From positions 4,154,001 through 4,218,000 of the forward strand of contig NZ_CP102798.1 in the NCBI RefSeq assembly GCF_028356935.1: a DNA stretch of 64,000 nt. The letters are read 5' to 3'. Source of the DNA: Lysinibacillus sp. OF-1. Its GTDB lineage: Bacteria; Bacillota; Bacilli; Bacillales_A; Planococcaceae. The notes below the pieces were generated by a model that saw only the letters and a program-made list of their open reading frames with translations, did no database searches and was not told where the DNA came from. Made by a program: the position numbers and the translations under genes. Positions 25,108 through 34,747 of the stretch are shown here, in pieces (positions within the stretch are counted from its first letter, which is position 1; every line of letters starts with the position of its first letter).

Positions 25108-25837
25108 ATTGTACATCCGTTTTAATCATTTCAAATAATAGTGGTACATTCGTACCTCGTTGCAATGAATGGCAACCTTCCATTAAAAACGACCAACTTT
25201 TCTTTATTTTTTCCCTATAAGGTAGCTCTGAACTAACCGGGAGATAGGCTCTCAAATATTCTTCAATTGTGCCAGATAGATTGTCCATAAACGCATCTGC
25301 TTTTTGTATTTTTTCTGTTGGGATTTCATTGCGCTCATCCCATAAAACATGCTCTAAATTCGTAGAGAAATAAAACAATTGATAAGGTACTTTCATACGA
25401 TTAATGCTAAAATGGTCGTTGGCAATTAAAATTTTAGCATTCTTCGCTTTCATATCATTACGTTGTTCAATTTGTTCTTTACGCTTAGCTGACTTCACTA
25501 AAATAGCATCCTCAGTATAAAATAAATTTTGCTCAATTTTCTCATCTACCTTGACACATTCCGGTGCAATAAAGCAACCATCCGTATCTGTAATATGAAC
25601 GACAGCAGTTAAATCATTTGCTAAAAATTTATATTTTTCAAGATAGCTTTGGATTACTCGTACCACACTATTTTTAATATTCGGGATACGTTTATGGGCA
25701 TCCCATTTTGTCAAAATATCTTCACGTTGTACATCAAAACGTATGGTTGAATTCGCAAAGTGAGCATCTAAATAATCCTCTAAAATAATTTGCTCCGTTT
25801 GTCCTTCCACAATGATTAAGAGTACCTTTTTAGTCAT
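25106..25837 (-). CDS. RloB/TOPRIM-like protein of an AbiL-like pair
   Basis: A 243-residue protein. The N-terminus reads KVLLIIVEGQTEQIILEDYL, with the glutamates expected for the first acidic motif of a TOPRIM fold; an acidic cluster HITDTDG (about residues 95-101) fits the DxD motif. This pattern is that of RloB-like proteins, such as AbiLii. I start at the ATG at 25835-25837, which overlaps the ATPase stop codon by 8 bases; the longer frame has no ribosome binding site. Translational coupling with an AAA ATPase suggests a two-protein complex. Nuclease activity is inference. Confidence 0.72.
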   Translation of the reverse strand: MTKKVLLIIVEGQTEQIILEDYLDAHFANSTIRFDVQREDILTKWDAHKRIPNIKNSVVRVIQSYLEKYKFLANDLTAVVHITDTDGCFIAPECVKVDEKIEQNLFYTEDAILVKSAKRKEQIEQRNDMKAKNAKILIANDHFSINRMKVPYQLFYFSTNLEHVLWDERNEIPTEKIQKADAFMDNLSGTIEEYLRAYLPVSSELPYREKIKKSWSFLMEGCHSLQRGTNVPLLFEMIKTDVQ

Positions 25838-27167
25838 ACTGAACACCCGCTTTACGAAAAGCACGTTTAATTTTAAATGTTTTGGTTTCCTTATAGACAT
25901 CTTCATCCTGTCCACCAAGTTGAATAGCACGTAAGTAGACATCTCTAGCATTATTTACTTCTTTAATGCCTTTTAGCTGCATATAGCGGTGATTTTCATT
26001 TGTCGTTGTAAACCATAAGTTTTTAATAGCTAGCACCTCTAACACACGTAGATTATGGGATGTAAAAATAAGTTGTCCTTTTCCATCCTCATCTATCACT
26101 GTTAACAACTCACCCAACAAATATTCAAATACTCCCGAATCTAATTCATCAATAACCACACAGGCATTCGGATTATTGTAGACAGCTATCAATACACTAA
26201 GAACAGAAATGATCTTTAAAATCCCCTCAGACTCTGTTCGCAGCGGTAATTCCCTCTCTCCACGCTGTGATAAAAATTCAAAACGAATTCCCGGCTCACC
26301 ATTATCCATCATTTGCTTTGTAATCACATTAATTTTAATAGTTAGACCTGGAATAATAGCCGTTAACACACGGTTACTTTGCTCAATTACTTCACATAAT
26401 GCATAGAATGCATCCTCTCGTAATATTGCTGGTCCCTTTAAATCGTAAGGTATTAGACCTCTCGTTTTCTCTAAATGAATACTAAACGGCATGATCCGTT
26501 CTTCAAATAATGGTGCTATATTTTGATTATTAACAACATGTAAGTCTCTATTAAAATCAACCGCAATATTTTGAAGTAGTTGCATTTCTTGCTCCGAAAG
26601 TCGTTCCTGTAACAATGGCTTTACATCTTTATGGAATAGAAATGACATATATTGCTTTCTTGCTAACTGTTGAATAACAAGTAATTGGATACGTGCCTGC
26701 TCACTTAAATCAGCCAGTTTTGATTGACGAATTCGGACGTCCTTCTCTGTTACAGCTACTAATATCTTTGAACGCTTCCCTTTAGCATTTTCTCGATAGC
26801 TAAGACGTTCCAGCGTTGTATATAACCGATGCTGATCCTCCTGTAGCTCCACATAGTAATTTACATAAAACGTCCCAAATTGATTTTCAACTAAAAATTC
26901 GACATCTATGCAGGCTGTTTGCTCACCTGCTAAGATAAGTCGTTTTTCTTGTGAGGGTAGTTTCACTTCAGCAAGCCAACCCGATATAAGTGTCTTTAAT
27001 ATTTCAAATGCATCCACAATGGTTGTCTTTCCAGAGCCATTCTGTCCATACAGCCCTACAACATTTGCTTGTAGAAATGTCTCAAAATTTACTCCTAGTA
27101 CAATTTCGCCTTGTCTTACATTTCGCAAATTTTGTATGTTCATCTTTTTTATTTTAATAATCGCCAT
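25830..27167 (-). CDS. AAA family ATPase of an AbiL-like pair
   Basis: A 445-residue ATPase of the RecF/SMC-related AAA_15/AAA_21 type. Walker A is GQNGSGKTT (41-49). The second half has a serine-rich signature (TESEGILKIISVLSVLI), Walker B VVIDELDSGVFEYLL, and a switch histidine in IFTSHN. Such ATPases are frequent partners in defence operons. The TOPRIM-type gene overlaps its stop codon by 8 bases. The two-gene set ATPase then RloB-like protein has the order of AbiLi-AbiLii, a phage abortive-infection system. The defence role is inference from family and pairing only. Confidence 0.8.
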   Translation of the reverse strand: MAIIKIKKMNIQNLRNVRQGEIVLGVNFETFLQANVVGLYGQNGSGKTTIVDAFEILKTLISGWLAEVKLPSQEKRLILAGEQTACIDVEFLVENQFGTFYVNYYVELQEDQHRLYTTLERLSYRENAKGKRSKILVAVTEKDVRIRQSKLADLSEQARIQLLVIQQLARKQYMSFLFHKDVKPLLQERLSEQEMQLLQNIAVDFNRDLHVVNNQNIAPLFEERIMPFSIHLEKTRGLIPYDLKGPAILREDAFYALCEVIEQSNRVLTAIIPGLTIKINVITKQMMDNGEPGIRFEFLSQRGERELPLRTESEGILKIISVLSVLIAVYNNPNACVVIDELDSGVFEYLLGELLTVIDEDGKGQLIFTSHNLRVLEVLAIKNLWFTTTNENHRYMQLKGIKEVNNARDVYLRAIQLGGQDEDVYKETKTFKIKRAFRKAGVQYD

Positions 27168-27317
27168 TTGCTAAACATCCTTTTAACCTTTTTCCTTATT
27201 ATAATGAAAATTGTTATATTTTATAACAATTTCAACCTTAAGTATCGACTAGCCTAAAGCCTATGGCAATTATCGCAATAGGCATATGTTAGAAAAAATG
27301 AAGAAAGGTGTGTTTCA

Positions 27318-27782
27318 TTGGTTTATCCTAGATTAGCTCCTGATGATTTTAACAGTCAATTTCGCCCAGGTATGAAAATATGGGTAACACTCCCCACAGG
27401 TACTTATGCAGGTACATTGATTCGAACATTTGGCACGGGAGGAAGAACAGCTGAAATCCAGCTAGATAACGGTCAAATAGTGACTGTGGATGTTAGTCAA
27501 ATTACTGCCGCAGGTACAGGTACACCACCTGGTAGTTCCTATCCTCCGCCATATCCACCACCCTATCCACCACCTTATCCGCCACAACCATACCCTCCAC
27601 GTCCATATCCGCCACAACCTTATCCACCGCAACCCTATCCTCCACGTCCATATCCACCACAGCCCTATCCGCCGCAACCTTATCCACCACGTCCAGGAGG
27701 GCAATATCCCGGTTTCCCACCACCATTAATACCAGGATTGCCTAATATTTTACCAGGTATCTTTGGTAATCCTCGACCATAG
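27318..27782 (+). CDS. Pro/Tyr-rich repeat protein with small N-terminal domain
   Basis: A 154-residue protein. The first 65 residues form a small beta-rich domain (FRPGMKIWVTLPTGTYAGTL, LDNGQIVTVDVSQI). The next 60 or so are a tract of PYPPQ/PYPPR/PYPPP units, encoded by a 9-to-15-base DNA period at about 27535-27700. The last 20 residues are Gly/Pro-rich. It starts at a TTG with GAAAGGTG 7 bases upstream and ends just before a strong terminator, so it is a single-gene transcript. Tyr/Pro-rich tails are seen in spore coat and surface proteins; that role is only a guess. I do not recognise the N-terminal domain. Confidence 0.65.
   Translation: MVYPRLAPDDFNSQFRPGMKIWVTLPTGTYAGTLIRTFGTGGRTAEIQLDNGQIVTVDVSQITAAGTGTPPGSSYPPPYPPPYPPPYPPQPYPPRPYPPQPYPPQPYPPRPYPPQPYPPQPYPPRPGGQYPGFPPPLIPGLPNILPGIFGNPRP
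27535..27705 (+). repeat. In-gene tandem repeat coding PYPPx units
   Basis: About 170 bases of tandem CCNTATCCNCC units lie within the Pro/Tyr-rich gene. Such a tract can expand or contract by slippage and may vary between strains. Confidence 0.75.
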
Positions 27783-27790
27783 CCAATTAG

Positions 27791-27836
27791 AAAAGGTTAT
27801 TTCTTTGTTCATCTTTGAATAAAGAAATAACCTTTT
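27791..27836 (+). terminator. Terminator after the Pro/Tyr-rich gene
   Basis: Perfect 16-bp stem AAAAGGTTATTTCTTT / AAAGAAATAACCTTTT followed by TTTTC, 9 bases after the stop codon. Confidence 0.88.
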
Positions 27837-28321
27837 TTTCATTTTATTCCCATAATAAAAATGACAGAAAACCATAGCATTCTCAATGCATATCAGACAT
27901 TACAAAATAAGTAAAAAGCCCTAACAAGGAGTTGAAAAATAGGATATCCACCAAATTTTTAATTCAATTGAAATCGACTAGTTCCAAGCAAACTTCTTTT
28001 TTATACTAGTAATCGTTCGAGTTTTTGTAAAAATACAGACTAAAATACAAAATAGACAGACTAAAAAACTAAATTCCATTCTTTAATTTTATAAATCTAG
28101 ACTTTAAATAGTAAGTTTTCTGGGTTGTGAATCAATTTTTTTGGCAGTATAGTAGTTTAATGTTAGGGGATAAATAGATTACTTTGCATTCATAAATATT
28201 TAATATGCATCTGGACTTCTACGAATAACATCACAATCTTCAATGTGCAGTACATTGACTAAATTATCCATTTCTTATCCTTAGCTTGAAATATTTGTTA
28301 TATCATATTAGGAGGAAAAGT
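27837..28321. other. Intergenic region upstream of the chemoreceptor gene
   Basis: AT-rich stretch of about 480 bases. I see no supported gene, RNA or sigma-D type promoter here. The only firm element is the ribosome binding site TAGGAGG just before 28322. Confidence 0.4.
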
Positions 28322-30070
28322 ATGAAAAAACGCAAGAAGCAGCATATGTCCATTAGCAAAAAACTAACCGTAATAATGGTAAGTATTTTATTATTATTTG
28401 GTTTAGTTACTTTAGGCCTTTCTTATTATATTGTCAGAAATAGTAATTTAACAGATATGGATCAATCGCTCTCTGACAAAGGCATGATCTTAGCAAAAAC
28501 GATTGATATCAATACGTTGAAATCAATACTAGATAATCCAACAAACAGTAACTCCGACGCCTTAAAATTAACAAGAGAAATGGATGCGATCAATGACAAT
28601 TCTGATAGCATTACCAATCTATTTTTAATTACGGTTAATGGAGAAAATATTAATGCACCTGTTCTTTCATCTAGTATACTAGAACTAGGTGCTGAATATA
28701 ATCAAGATATGATTGCTATGGGTTTATCTCCCGATTTCCTAGCAAGAATCAAAGAGGTTTTTAACACAAAAAAAGCAACAGCAACAGATATTTATAGCGA
28801 TGAGTTTGGTAGCTACAAAACGGGCCTCACACCCATTTTAGATGAAAATGGTGATATGTTGGCTGCATATGCCATTGACTATGACGTATCGATGGTAACT
28901 GGAAAAGCCATGTCTGAAGCTCTATGGACATTATTAGTCACTGTTATTTTCTTAATTGGTTCATCTATTGCTGTATACACTCTTTTGAGAAAAAAATTAA
29001 CACCAATTCAACAGCTTTCCTTACAATCTAAAAAAGTAGCAGAAGGTAATTTAGAGCTTGAACCATTATCCGTTACTTCTACAGATGAAATAGGAACGCT
29101 CACACAAAACTTTAACTTAATGATTGAAAATCTAAAAACTGTCATTAAAAGTACAACAAACGTTTCTGCTCGTGTGTCAAACACAGCCAACGTTTTATCG
29201 GCAAATATGCAGGAAGCTTCCGATTCTTATAATAATGTAGCTTCTTCCATGCAAGAAATTGCGAGTGGTGCGGATCTCCAAGTTCAAAAGGCAAAAGAGA
29301 GTACGATTACTATTGAAGAAATGAGTATTGGTATCCAACGCATTGCGATGACATCCAATCAAATTTCAGAATCCTCTATCTTAGCATCAGAGGAAGCTGA
29401 AAGAGGTAATGAATCGACAAATAAATCAGTTGCACAAATGAATGCGATTAGTAAAGCTGTAAATCAGTCTGCTGCTTCTGTTAAATTACTTGGCGATCAC
29501 TCCAATAAAATTGAAGAAATTGTGGGCATTATTACGGGAATCGCTTCCCAAACAAATTTACTGGCATTGAATGCAGCCATCGAAGCTGCCCGTGCTGGAG
29601 AAGCTGGTAGTGGGTTTGCAGTGGTTGCTGACGAGGTACGTAAGCTTGCTGAACAGTCTGAGGCATCTGCACGGGAAATTTCTACACTTATTTCTCATAT
29701 CCAGCATGATACAAACGAATCTGTCAATATCATGGTTCACGCTGTAGAAGAGGTCGATCATGGAATTGTTATGATTAATGATTCAGAAAAATCATTTAGC
29801 CAGATTCTAACTTCCATTCATCATGTAACAGGACAAATTCAAGAGCTTTCTGCTACGATTGAAGAAATGGCAGCTGGTATGGAAGAAGTAACATCTGCTG
29901 TTAAAGATATGGAAGACTTCTCTATCAATTCAAAAGACAATACGAGAGCAGTTGCCGCAACTTCTGCCTCTCAGCTGAATACCGTACAACGAGTTTCTGA
30001 AGAAGCTCAAGTATTATCCGAGTTATCTGATGAACTATTAAATGTTGTTAATACCTTTGTAGTGAAATAA
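28322..30070 (+). CDS. Methyl-accepting chemotaxis protein
   Basis: A 582-residue membrane chemoreceptor. Transmembrane helix 1 (about 19-40), an extracellular sensor of about 150 residues of single-Cache type, helix 2 (about 200-222), a HAMP domain (about 223-278) and a long cytoplasmic coiled coil follow in order. The signalling tip is canonical ([20 protein letters not shown], then [14 protein letters not shown]). It reports ligand occupancy to CheA/CheW. The start is the ATG at 28322 with TAGGAGG 7 bases upstream; an earlier in-frame ATG has no binding site. The ligand is unknown and no chemotaxis genes are near. Confidence 0.93.
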   Translation: MKKRKKQHMSISKKLTVIMVSILLLFGLVTLGLSYYIVRNSNLTDMDQSLSDKGMILAKTIDINTLKSILDNPTNSNSDALKLTREMDAINDNSDSITNLFLITVNGENINAPVLSSSILELGAEYNQDMIAMGLSPDFLARIKEVFNTKKATATDIYSDEFGSYKTGLTPILDENGDMLAAYAIDYDVSMVTGKAMSEALWTLLVTVIFLIGSSIAVYTLLRKKLTPIQQLSLQSKKVAEGNLELEPLSVTSTDEIGTLTQNFNLMIENLKTVIKSTTNVSARVSNTANVLSANMQEASDSYNNVASSMQEIASGADLQVQKAKESTITIEEMSIGIQRIAMTSNQISESSILASEEAERGNESTNKSVAQMNAISKAVNQSAASVKLLGDHSNKIEEIVGIITGIASQTNLLALNAAIEAARAGEAGSGFAVVADEVRKLAEQSEASAREISTLISHIQHDTNESVNIMVHAVEEVDHGIVMINDSEKSFSQILTSIHHVTGQIQELSATIEEMAAGMEEVTSAVKDMEDFSINSKDNTRAVAATSASQLNTVQRVSEEAQVLSELSDELLNVVNTFVVK

Positions 30071-30119
30071 AAAAGCGAAAGGGCTGCTCTTATCAGGAGA
30101 TGTATGTCCGTTAGAATTC

Positions 30120-30137
30120 TGAGAATGATTCATTTTC
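30120..30137. promoter_or_regulatory. Weak Fur-box-like site upstream of the NRPS gene
   Basis: GAGAATGATTCATTTTC partly matches the Fur consensus built on GATAAT hexamers. It lies about 70 bases before the NRPS start. The match is much weaker than the Fur box at 36625-36643 and may be chance. Confidence 0.25.
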
Positions 30138-30205
30138 TGTGGAACTAATGGCATAAACACTCCTTCATAAGTGTCTGCCCTTTTCTAAAATAGGAGTTGT
30201 CATGA

Positions 30206-33200
30206 TTGAATAATAAACGAGAATTTGATGTATACCCATTAGAGAATAATACGCATTCTTATGAGCCACAAACTCTACCATCCAATCGTACACAACTGTT
30301 GAACGAAGAAGATTTACTAGCCTATCAAACTTTAAACCAAACATTAGCTGACTACGATCAAAACACCACAATACCTGACGTATTTTATCAGGCAGCACAA
30401 CAGTTTGCTGAACGCATTGCATTGTCCTTTGAAAATGGTAAGATGACCTACCATCAGCTAAATGAACAATCCAATCAAGTTGCTCACATGCTAATAGCAA
30501 ACGGTCTGCAAAAAGGAAACTATGTGGCAATCGTTATGGAACGAAGTAAAGAAACAATCATCAGCCTTTTAGGTGTCCTGAAAGCTGGTGGTGTATATGT
30601 TCCTATTGATCCAAGCTACCCGAAAGAACGGTGTCAGTATCTATTAAACGATACAGGTGCCCCGTTTATTCTAACGAAAAACGAACATACAGCATTACTG
30701 AATGATTTCATACATAATGATTCCCAAACACGTACAGTGTTAACGATCAACCAATCAGAAAAAGGCTACTCACAGGAAAATCTAACTTGTGAAATACATC
30801 CATCCGACCTAGCCTATATTATTTATACTTCTGGTTCTACGGGCAAACCAAAAGGGGTTATGCTTAAACATGAATCTGTTATTAATTTGATTACAGATAA
30901 TCAAAGAATCTACCATTCAACACAAGACGATGTATATTCTCAGTTTATCTCCTATAGTTTTGACCCATCAGTAACAGAGACTTTTACCGCTTTCTTTTCT
31001 GGAGCAAGGCTTCATATGCTAACAAGTGTGGAACGTCTATCGATTGAAGCATTTGCTGATATGATTGGTCGTGAGCAAGTAACCGCTGCCACTGTACCCA
31101 ATGCTTTCTTTACACAGCTAGCAACACATTTACCTGTAGAATACCGAGAAAAACTGACAACACTAAACTACCTATCTGTTGGTGGCGAAGCTCTATTACC
31201 TGCTGTCGTTCAAAAATGGCATGAAAAATTTGGATTAACTACAGAGATTATTAATCTTTACGGACCAACTGAATGTACAGTATTGTCCTCTTACTTCAAG
31301 ATAAAGGATTCTATAATAGATAAACAATCCAGTATTCCTATTGGCAGACCAATCGCTAATTATGAGATGTATGTTGTTAATGACGATGAGCAGCTTTGCC
31401 CAGTTCATGAAACTGGAGAATTATGTATTGCAGGTGCTGGTTTAGCAGCAGGCTATTTACATCAGCCAGAAAAAACGGCTGAGGTATTTGTACCTCATCT
31501 ATTGAAGCCAGAACAAAAAATGTATCGTACAGGTGATTTAGTTCGCCTATTACCTAGTGGTATTATTGAATTTGTTGGGCGCAAGGATTCACAAATCAAA
31601 GTAAGGGGCTTCCGTATTGAGCTTGGAGAAATTGAAACGGTGTTAAGCAATCATCCTAACATTCAGGAAGTCGTAATCATTGCGAAGAAAAAGTCCGATG
31701 GTAACAATCATTTATTTGCCTACTATACAGTGACTAGTGGTATACAACTTGAGGAAGATATTTTAAGAGACTACCTGTCAACTCTTCTACCAGATTATAT
31801 GGTGCCTGAGCGTTTTATAGAATTGCCTGAAATGCCGCTTTCTCCTACAGGAAAAATCGATCGAAAACAACTAGCATCACTGGAAGTGGTTTTATCACGT
31901 AGCCATGCATACAGCGCACCCCAAAATAATATACAGCAGCTGCTAGCTACCGCATGGGAAAATGCACTTGGTATCGAGCCAATAGGCATTTACGATAATT
32001 TCTTCCATATTGGAGGTCATTCATTAAAAGTGCTTGAAATTCTTGTACAAGTGAAAAAGCATATACCATTCTTAAAAATACAAGATTTCTTCCACTACCA
32101 AACGATTGCAGAGCTAGATCAATATATTCGTCATTATCAGCCGGAAGCTAATGACAATCAAGAGCAACCAGCTAATCTTGTTTTTAAGGATTTAATGGAA
32201 CCAAGTCCGCTGCAAGTCTCTCAAACTGTAAGACCCTTGCCAATGACGTCGGTATTATTAACAGGAGCTACAGGTTATTTAGGAAGCCATATATTATACG
32301 AGCTGTTAACAGCAACAAATGCACATATTTACTGTCTTATTCGACCAGGTGCCCATGCAACGATTGAGGACAAGCTAATGGATAGTATGCAATTTTACTT
32401 TGGCAACGATCTTGTTCATCCTATGAAAGAGCGTGTCACAGTTATCCCAGGCGACTTAGGAAAGCAACAACTTGATTTATCTGATGAAGCTGAACAAATG
32501 TTGCTGGAAAAAATCAATGCAATCATTCATTGTGGTGCAGATGTACGTCATTTTGGTGCGGCTGACCATTTCAATAATGTCAATGTGAATGGTACTCGCC
32601 ATTTGCTTGAAATAGCTAAACGAAAACCGGGTATGCATTTCCATTATGTATCAACAATTGGTATTCCAGAGGAGTTAGCTGCCATTCAATGGGGCTCAAA
32701 TGAGGCAAAAGGTAATTTTAATTACGATGTGAAGCTTAATAATGTGTATACCCAAAGTAAGCTAGAGGCGGAAAATCTTGTTCGAAATGCTGTAAATGAT
32801 GCCATTCCTATTTCCATTTATCGTGTAGGAAATTTAAGTTGTCACTCTGAAACAGGCAAATTCCAACGTAATATTGATGACAATGCCTTTTACCGTATGA
32901 TTAAATCGATGCTTTATTTAGGTAAAACACCTACTGCACAATGGCATGTTGACTTTACTCCTATTAATTATGCGAGCCAAGCACTCGTTTCTCTGGCGAG
33001 TCAGCCAGCAGCAAACGGTCATGTCTTCCATTTATGTAATCCTGTATCGCTTCCTTATTTAGAATTAATCGACATGATTAAGGAATTTGGCTATGATCTA
33101 TCAATCGTTTCAGCACAGGAATATACAAATTGGCTATTGCATAGTGAGCATACAAAAGAAGCACAGGAATATTTATTGTTAGCCATTGCTCAGCTTGAAG

Positions 33201-33373
33201 GTGATGGAGCTGGTGATTCCCCGTTTATTTTCAATTGCAAAAAAACACTAGAATTTTTAGTCAATACGAAAATTGAATGTGCAGTACCTAATACAGCCTT
33301 TATTCACAGAATGATTCAATATGGAATAGATACAGGCTACTTCCCTGCTCCAAGTCAAGTCAAGTCAACATAA
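30206..33373 (+). CDS. Stand-alone NRPS module: adenylation, carrier, thioester reductase
   Basis: A 1055-residue A-T-R protein. The adenylation domain (about 55-565) has A3 YTSGSTGKPKG (207-217), A5 NLYGPTE (350-356), A7 YRTGD (440-444), A8 RGFRIELGEIE and the A10 lysine (PTGKIDRK, K550). The carrier domain (570-645) has the phosphopantetheine serine S606 in GGHSL. The reductase domain (683-1050) has the NADPH loop LTGATGYLGSH and catalytic YTQSK. It thus activates one carboxylic or amino acid and releases it as an aldehyde or alcohol. There is no condensation domain. By eye the specificity code reads D,P,T,T,S,G,L,V,L,K, which I cannot assign. It starts at a TTG with AGGAG 9 bases upstream. 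Confidence 0.88.
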   Translation: MNNKREFDVYPLENNTHSYEPQTLPSNRTQLLNEEDLLAYQTLNQTLADYDQNTTIPDVFYQAAQQFAERIALSFENGKMTYHQLNEQSNQVAHMLIANGLQKGNYVAIVMERSKETIISLLGVLKAGGVYVPIDPSYPKERCQYLLNDTGAPFILTKNEHTALLNDFIHNDSQTRTVLTINQSEKGYSQENLTCEIHPSDLAYIIYTSGSTGKPKGVMLKHESVINLITDNQRIYHSTQDDVYSQFISYSFDPSVTETFTAFFSGARLHMLTSVERLSIEAFADMIGREQVTAATVPNAFFTQLATHLPVEYREKLTTLNYLSVGGEALLPAVVQKWHEKFGLTTEIINLYGPTECTVLSSYFKIKDSIIDKQSSIPIGRPIANYEMYVVNDDEQLCPVHETGELCIAGAGLAAGYLHQPEKTAEVFVPHLLKPEQKMYRTGDLVRLLPSGIIEFVGRKDSQIKVRGFRIELGEIETVLSNHPNIQEVVIIAKKKSDGNNHLFAYYTVTSGIQLEEDILRDYLSTLLPDYMVPERFIELPEMPLSPTGKIDRKQLASLEVVLSRSHAYSAPQNNIQQLLATAWENALGIEPIGIYDNFFHIGGHSLKVLEILVQVKKHIPFLKIQDFFHYQTIAELDQYIRHYQPEANDNQEQPANLVFKDLMEPSPLQVSQTVRPLPMTSVLLTGATGYLGSHILYELLTATNAHIYCLIRPGAHATIEDKLMDSMQFYFGNDLVHPMKERVTVIPGDLGKQQLDLSDEAEQMLLEKINAIIHCGADVRHFGAADHFNNVNVNGTRHLLEIAKRKPGMHFHYVSTIGIPEELAAIQWGSNEAKGNFNYDVKLNNVYTQSKLEAENLVRNAVNDAIPISIYRVGNLSCHSETGKFQRNIDDNAFYRMIKSMLYLGKTPTAQWHVDFTPINYASQALVSLASQPAANGHVFHLCNPVSLPYLELIDMIKEFGYDLSIVSAQEYTNWLLHSEHTKEAQEYLLLAIAQLEGDGAGDSPFIFNCKKTLEFLVNTKIECAVPNTAFIHRMIQYGIDTGYFPAPSQVKST

Positions 33374-33668
33374 GATAATCAAACAGGATATACAGCTATT
33401 TGCATATCGTTAACACTAACAGAGTAGGATACTTTTTTAAGTACTCCCTTCTGATATTTAACGAAAATTTAAGAAATACAGGATTTTGCAGGATCAGCAA
33501 TGAGCATTGCTTGGTTGGGCATGTGCTATAAACCTCATTTGTTTGATACCATTAATATTAAGCGAGCCAAGAAAGAACTTTCTAGCTCGTTCTCGATTCA
33601 CAACATCCTTTATCCATCTGCTGAAACAATTACAATGTTTAATAGAGAGCTGCTTCCATTGCTATAAC
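33374..33668. other. Intergenic region after the NRPS gene
   Basis: About 300 bases without a firm gene. A 55-codon plus-strand frame (33500-33667, start MSIAWLGMCYKPH) ends exactly before the terminator hairpin and could be a small gene or a decayed C-terminal fragment. It lacks a ribosome binding site and I do not recognise it. Confidence 0.3.
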
Positions 33669-33706
33669 AAAAAGGAGGAGAAATTAATAATTTCTCCCCC
33701 TTTTTT
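33669..33706. terminator. Terminator between NRPS region and siderophore transporter
   Basis: AAAAAGGAGGAGAAATT / AATTTCTCCCCCTTTTTT hairpin with A- and T-runs, likely acting on both strands. The convergent binding-protein gene ends 20 bases further on. Confidence 0.75.
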
Positions 33707-33726
33707 AAGTTGTCTAATCGACTCTC

Positions 33727-34737
33727 TTATTTAAATAAGTCTGGATACATCTCTTTTGCTAATGCTTCCATTCCATCTATTGTGTTGTAGCCATAACCAA
33801 ACATGTAATTATAATCTACGATATAAATTTGTTTATTTTTAATAGCTTTCATGCTTGAAAGTTTAGGATTTGCATAAATTTCTTCGCGTACTTTTGTTAG
33901 ATCAGAACCATCCCAGTTAGGAAGAATTAATACATCTGGATCTGCTGCAATTAATGTTTCAACACTTACATCGCCTGTTTCATCTTTGAAAATGTTATCT
34001 AATTTAACCATTTTGAATGCGTCATTGAAGAATGTTTCATCGTGAGCTGGGTATACAAAAAGCTCTTTTGGATCATTTGTATGCAAATAAGCAAAAGTTT
34101 TTTCTTCTTTAATACTTTCTAATTTTGAAGAAATGTTTTGTTGTCGCCCTTTTAATTCTTTAATAAAGCTATCCGCTTTGTCTTGCACTTTGAAAATTTT
34201 ACCGATATTTTCGATATCTTTGTAAATAGAATCATATGTGCCACCTGTTACAGATGATTCTAAAACATATGTTTTAACGCCCATTTCATTAAGTGAGTCT
34301 ACTGTCCCTACGCCCCATTCAGCATTATCAAATAAGCCACCGCGACCAAATACAAGATCAGGATCAGTTCCTAATGTAACCTCTTTCCCTACATACTCAT
34401 CACTTAAAATATTTAACTTAGCGTATTCTTCTTCTACAGATTTATCGACTGCACCAAAGTTTGCACCGACACCAACGATTTTATCACCTAATCCTAAATG
34501 TAATAATAATTCTGCTGCTGGGCGTGTATTAGCCATAATTCTTTCAGGTGCTTTATCGAATACTTGATCTTTCTTTTCCCACGTTGAGCCTCCCTCAGCC
34601 TTTGCAAAGTTAGCAACTGTCAGTGGATAATAATCTTTTGTTTGTGTTTCCTCAGCTGTATTTTTTGATGTGTTACCACAAGCTGTTAATGTTAATAAAG
34701 CTGCTAAACCAATTCCTAATAATAGTTTTTTCTTCAT
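33727..34737 (-). CDS. Iron-siderophore-type ABC transporter binding lipoprotein
   Basis: A 336-residue class III substrate-binding lipoprotein. The signal ends in the lipobox LTAC (cysteine at residue 20). Two lobes are joined by a long helix, with motifs such as ERIMANTRPAAELLLHLGLGDKI (about 60-80) and VETLIAADPDVLILP, typical of the FepB/FhuD/BtuF group. It is the last gene of a permease-ATPase-binding protein operon headed by a Fur box, so an iron chelate is the likely ligand. The start ATG at 34735-34737 has AGGAGG 6 bases upstream; a longer frame from 34764 overlaps the ATPase end and is less likely. Confidence 0.86.
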   Translation of the reverse strand: MKKKLLLGIGLAALLTLTACGNTSKNTAEETQTKDYYPLTVANFAKAEGGSTWEKKDQVFDKAPERIMANTRPAAELLLHLGLGDKIVGVGANFGAVDKSVEEEYAKLNILSDEYVGKEVTLGTDPDLVFGRGGLFDNAEWGVGTVDSLNEMGVKTYVLESSVTGGTYDSIYKDIENIGKIFKVQDKADSFIKELKGRQQNISSKLESIKEEKTFAYLHTNDPKELFVYPAHDETFFNDAFKMVKLDNIFKDETGDVSVETLIAADPDVLILPNWDGSDLTKVREEIYANPKLSSMKAIKNKQIYIVDYNYMFGYGYNTIDGMEALAKEMYPDLFK

Positions 34738-34747
34738 GGTGTTCCTC

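Noticed and set aside
27535-27705. Regular repeat considered as a CRISPR array
   Set aside because: The period is 9-15 bases, without unique spacers, and it lies in a coding sequence.
27462-27729. Long reading frames on both strands over the PYPPx tract
   Set aside because: The repeat keeps all frames open; only the plus-strand frame with a ribosome binding site and non-repeat domains is credible.
28141-28165. TTGGCAG followed by a possible -12 element, tested as a sigma-54 promoter
   Set aside because: There is no GC at the -12 position with the needed 10-base spacing.
30165-30530. 121-codon minus-strand frame over the NRPS start
   Set aside because: Overlaps the clear NRPS start on the other strand and has no ribosome binding site.
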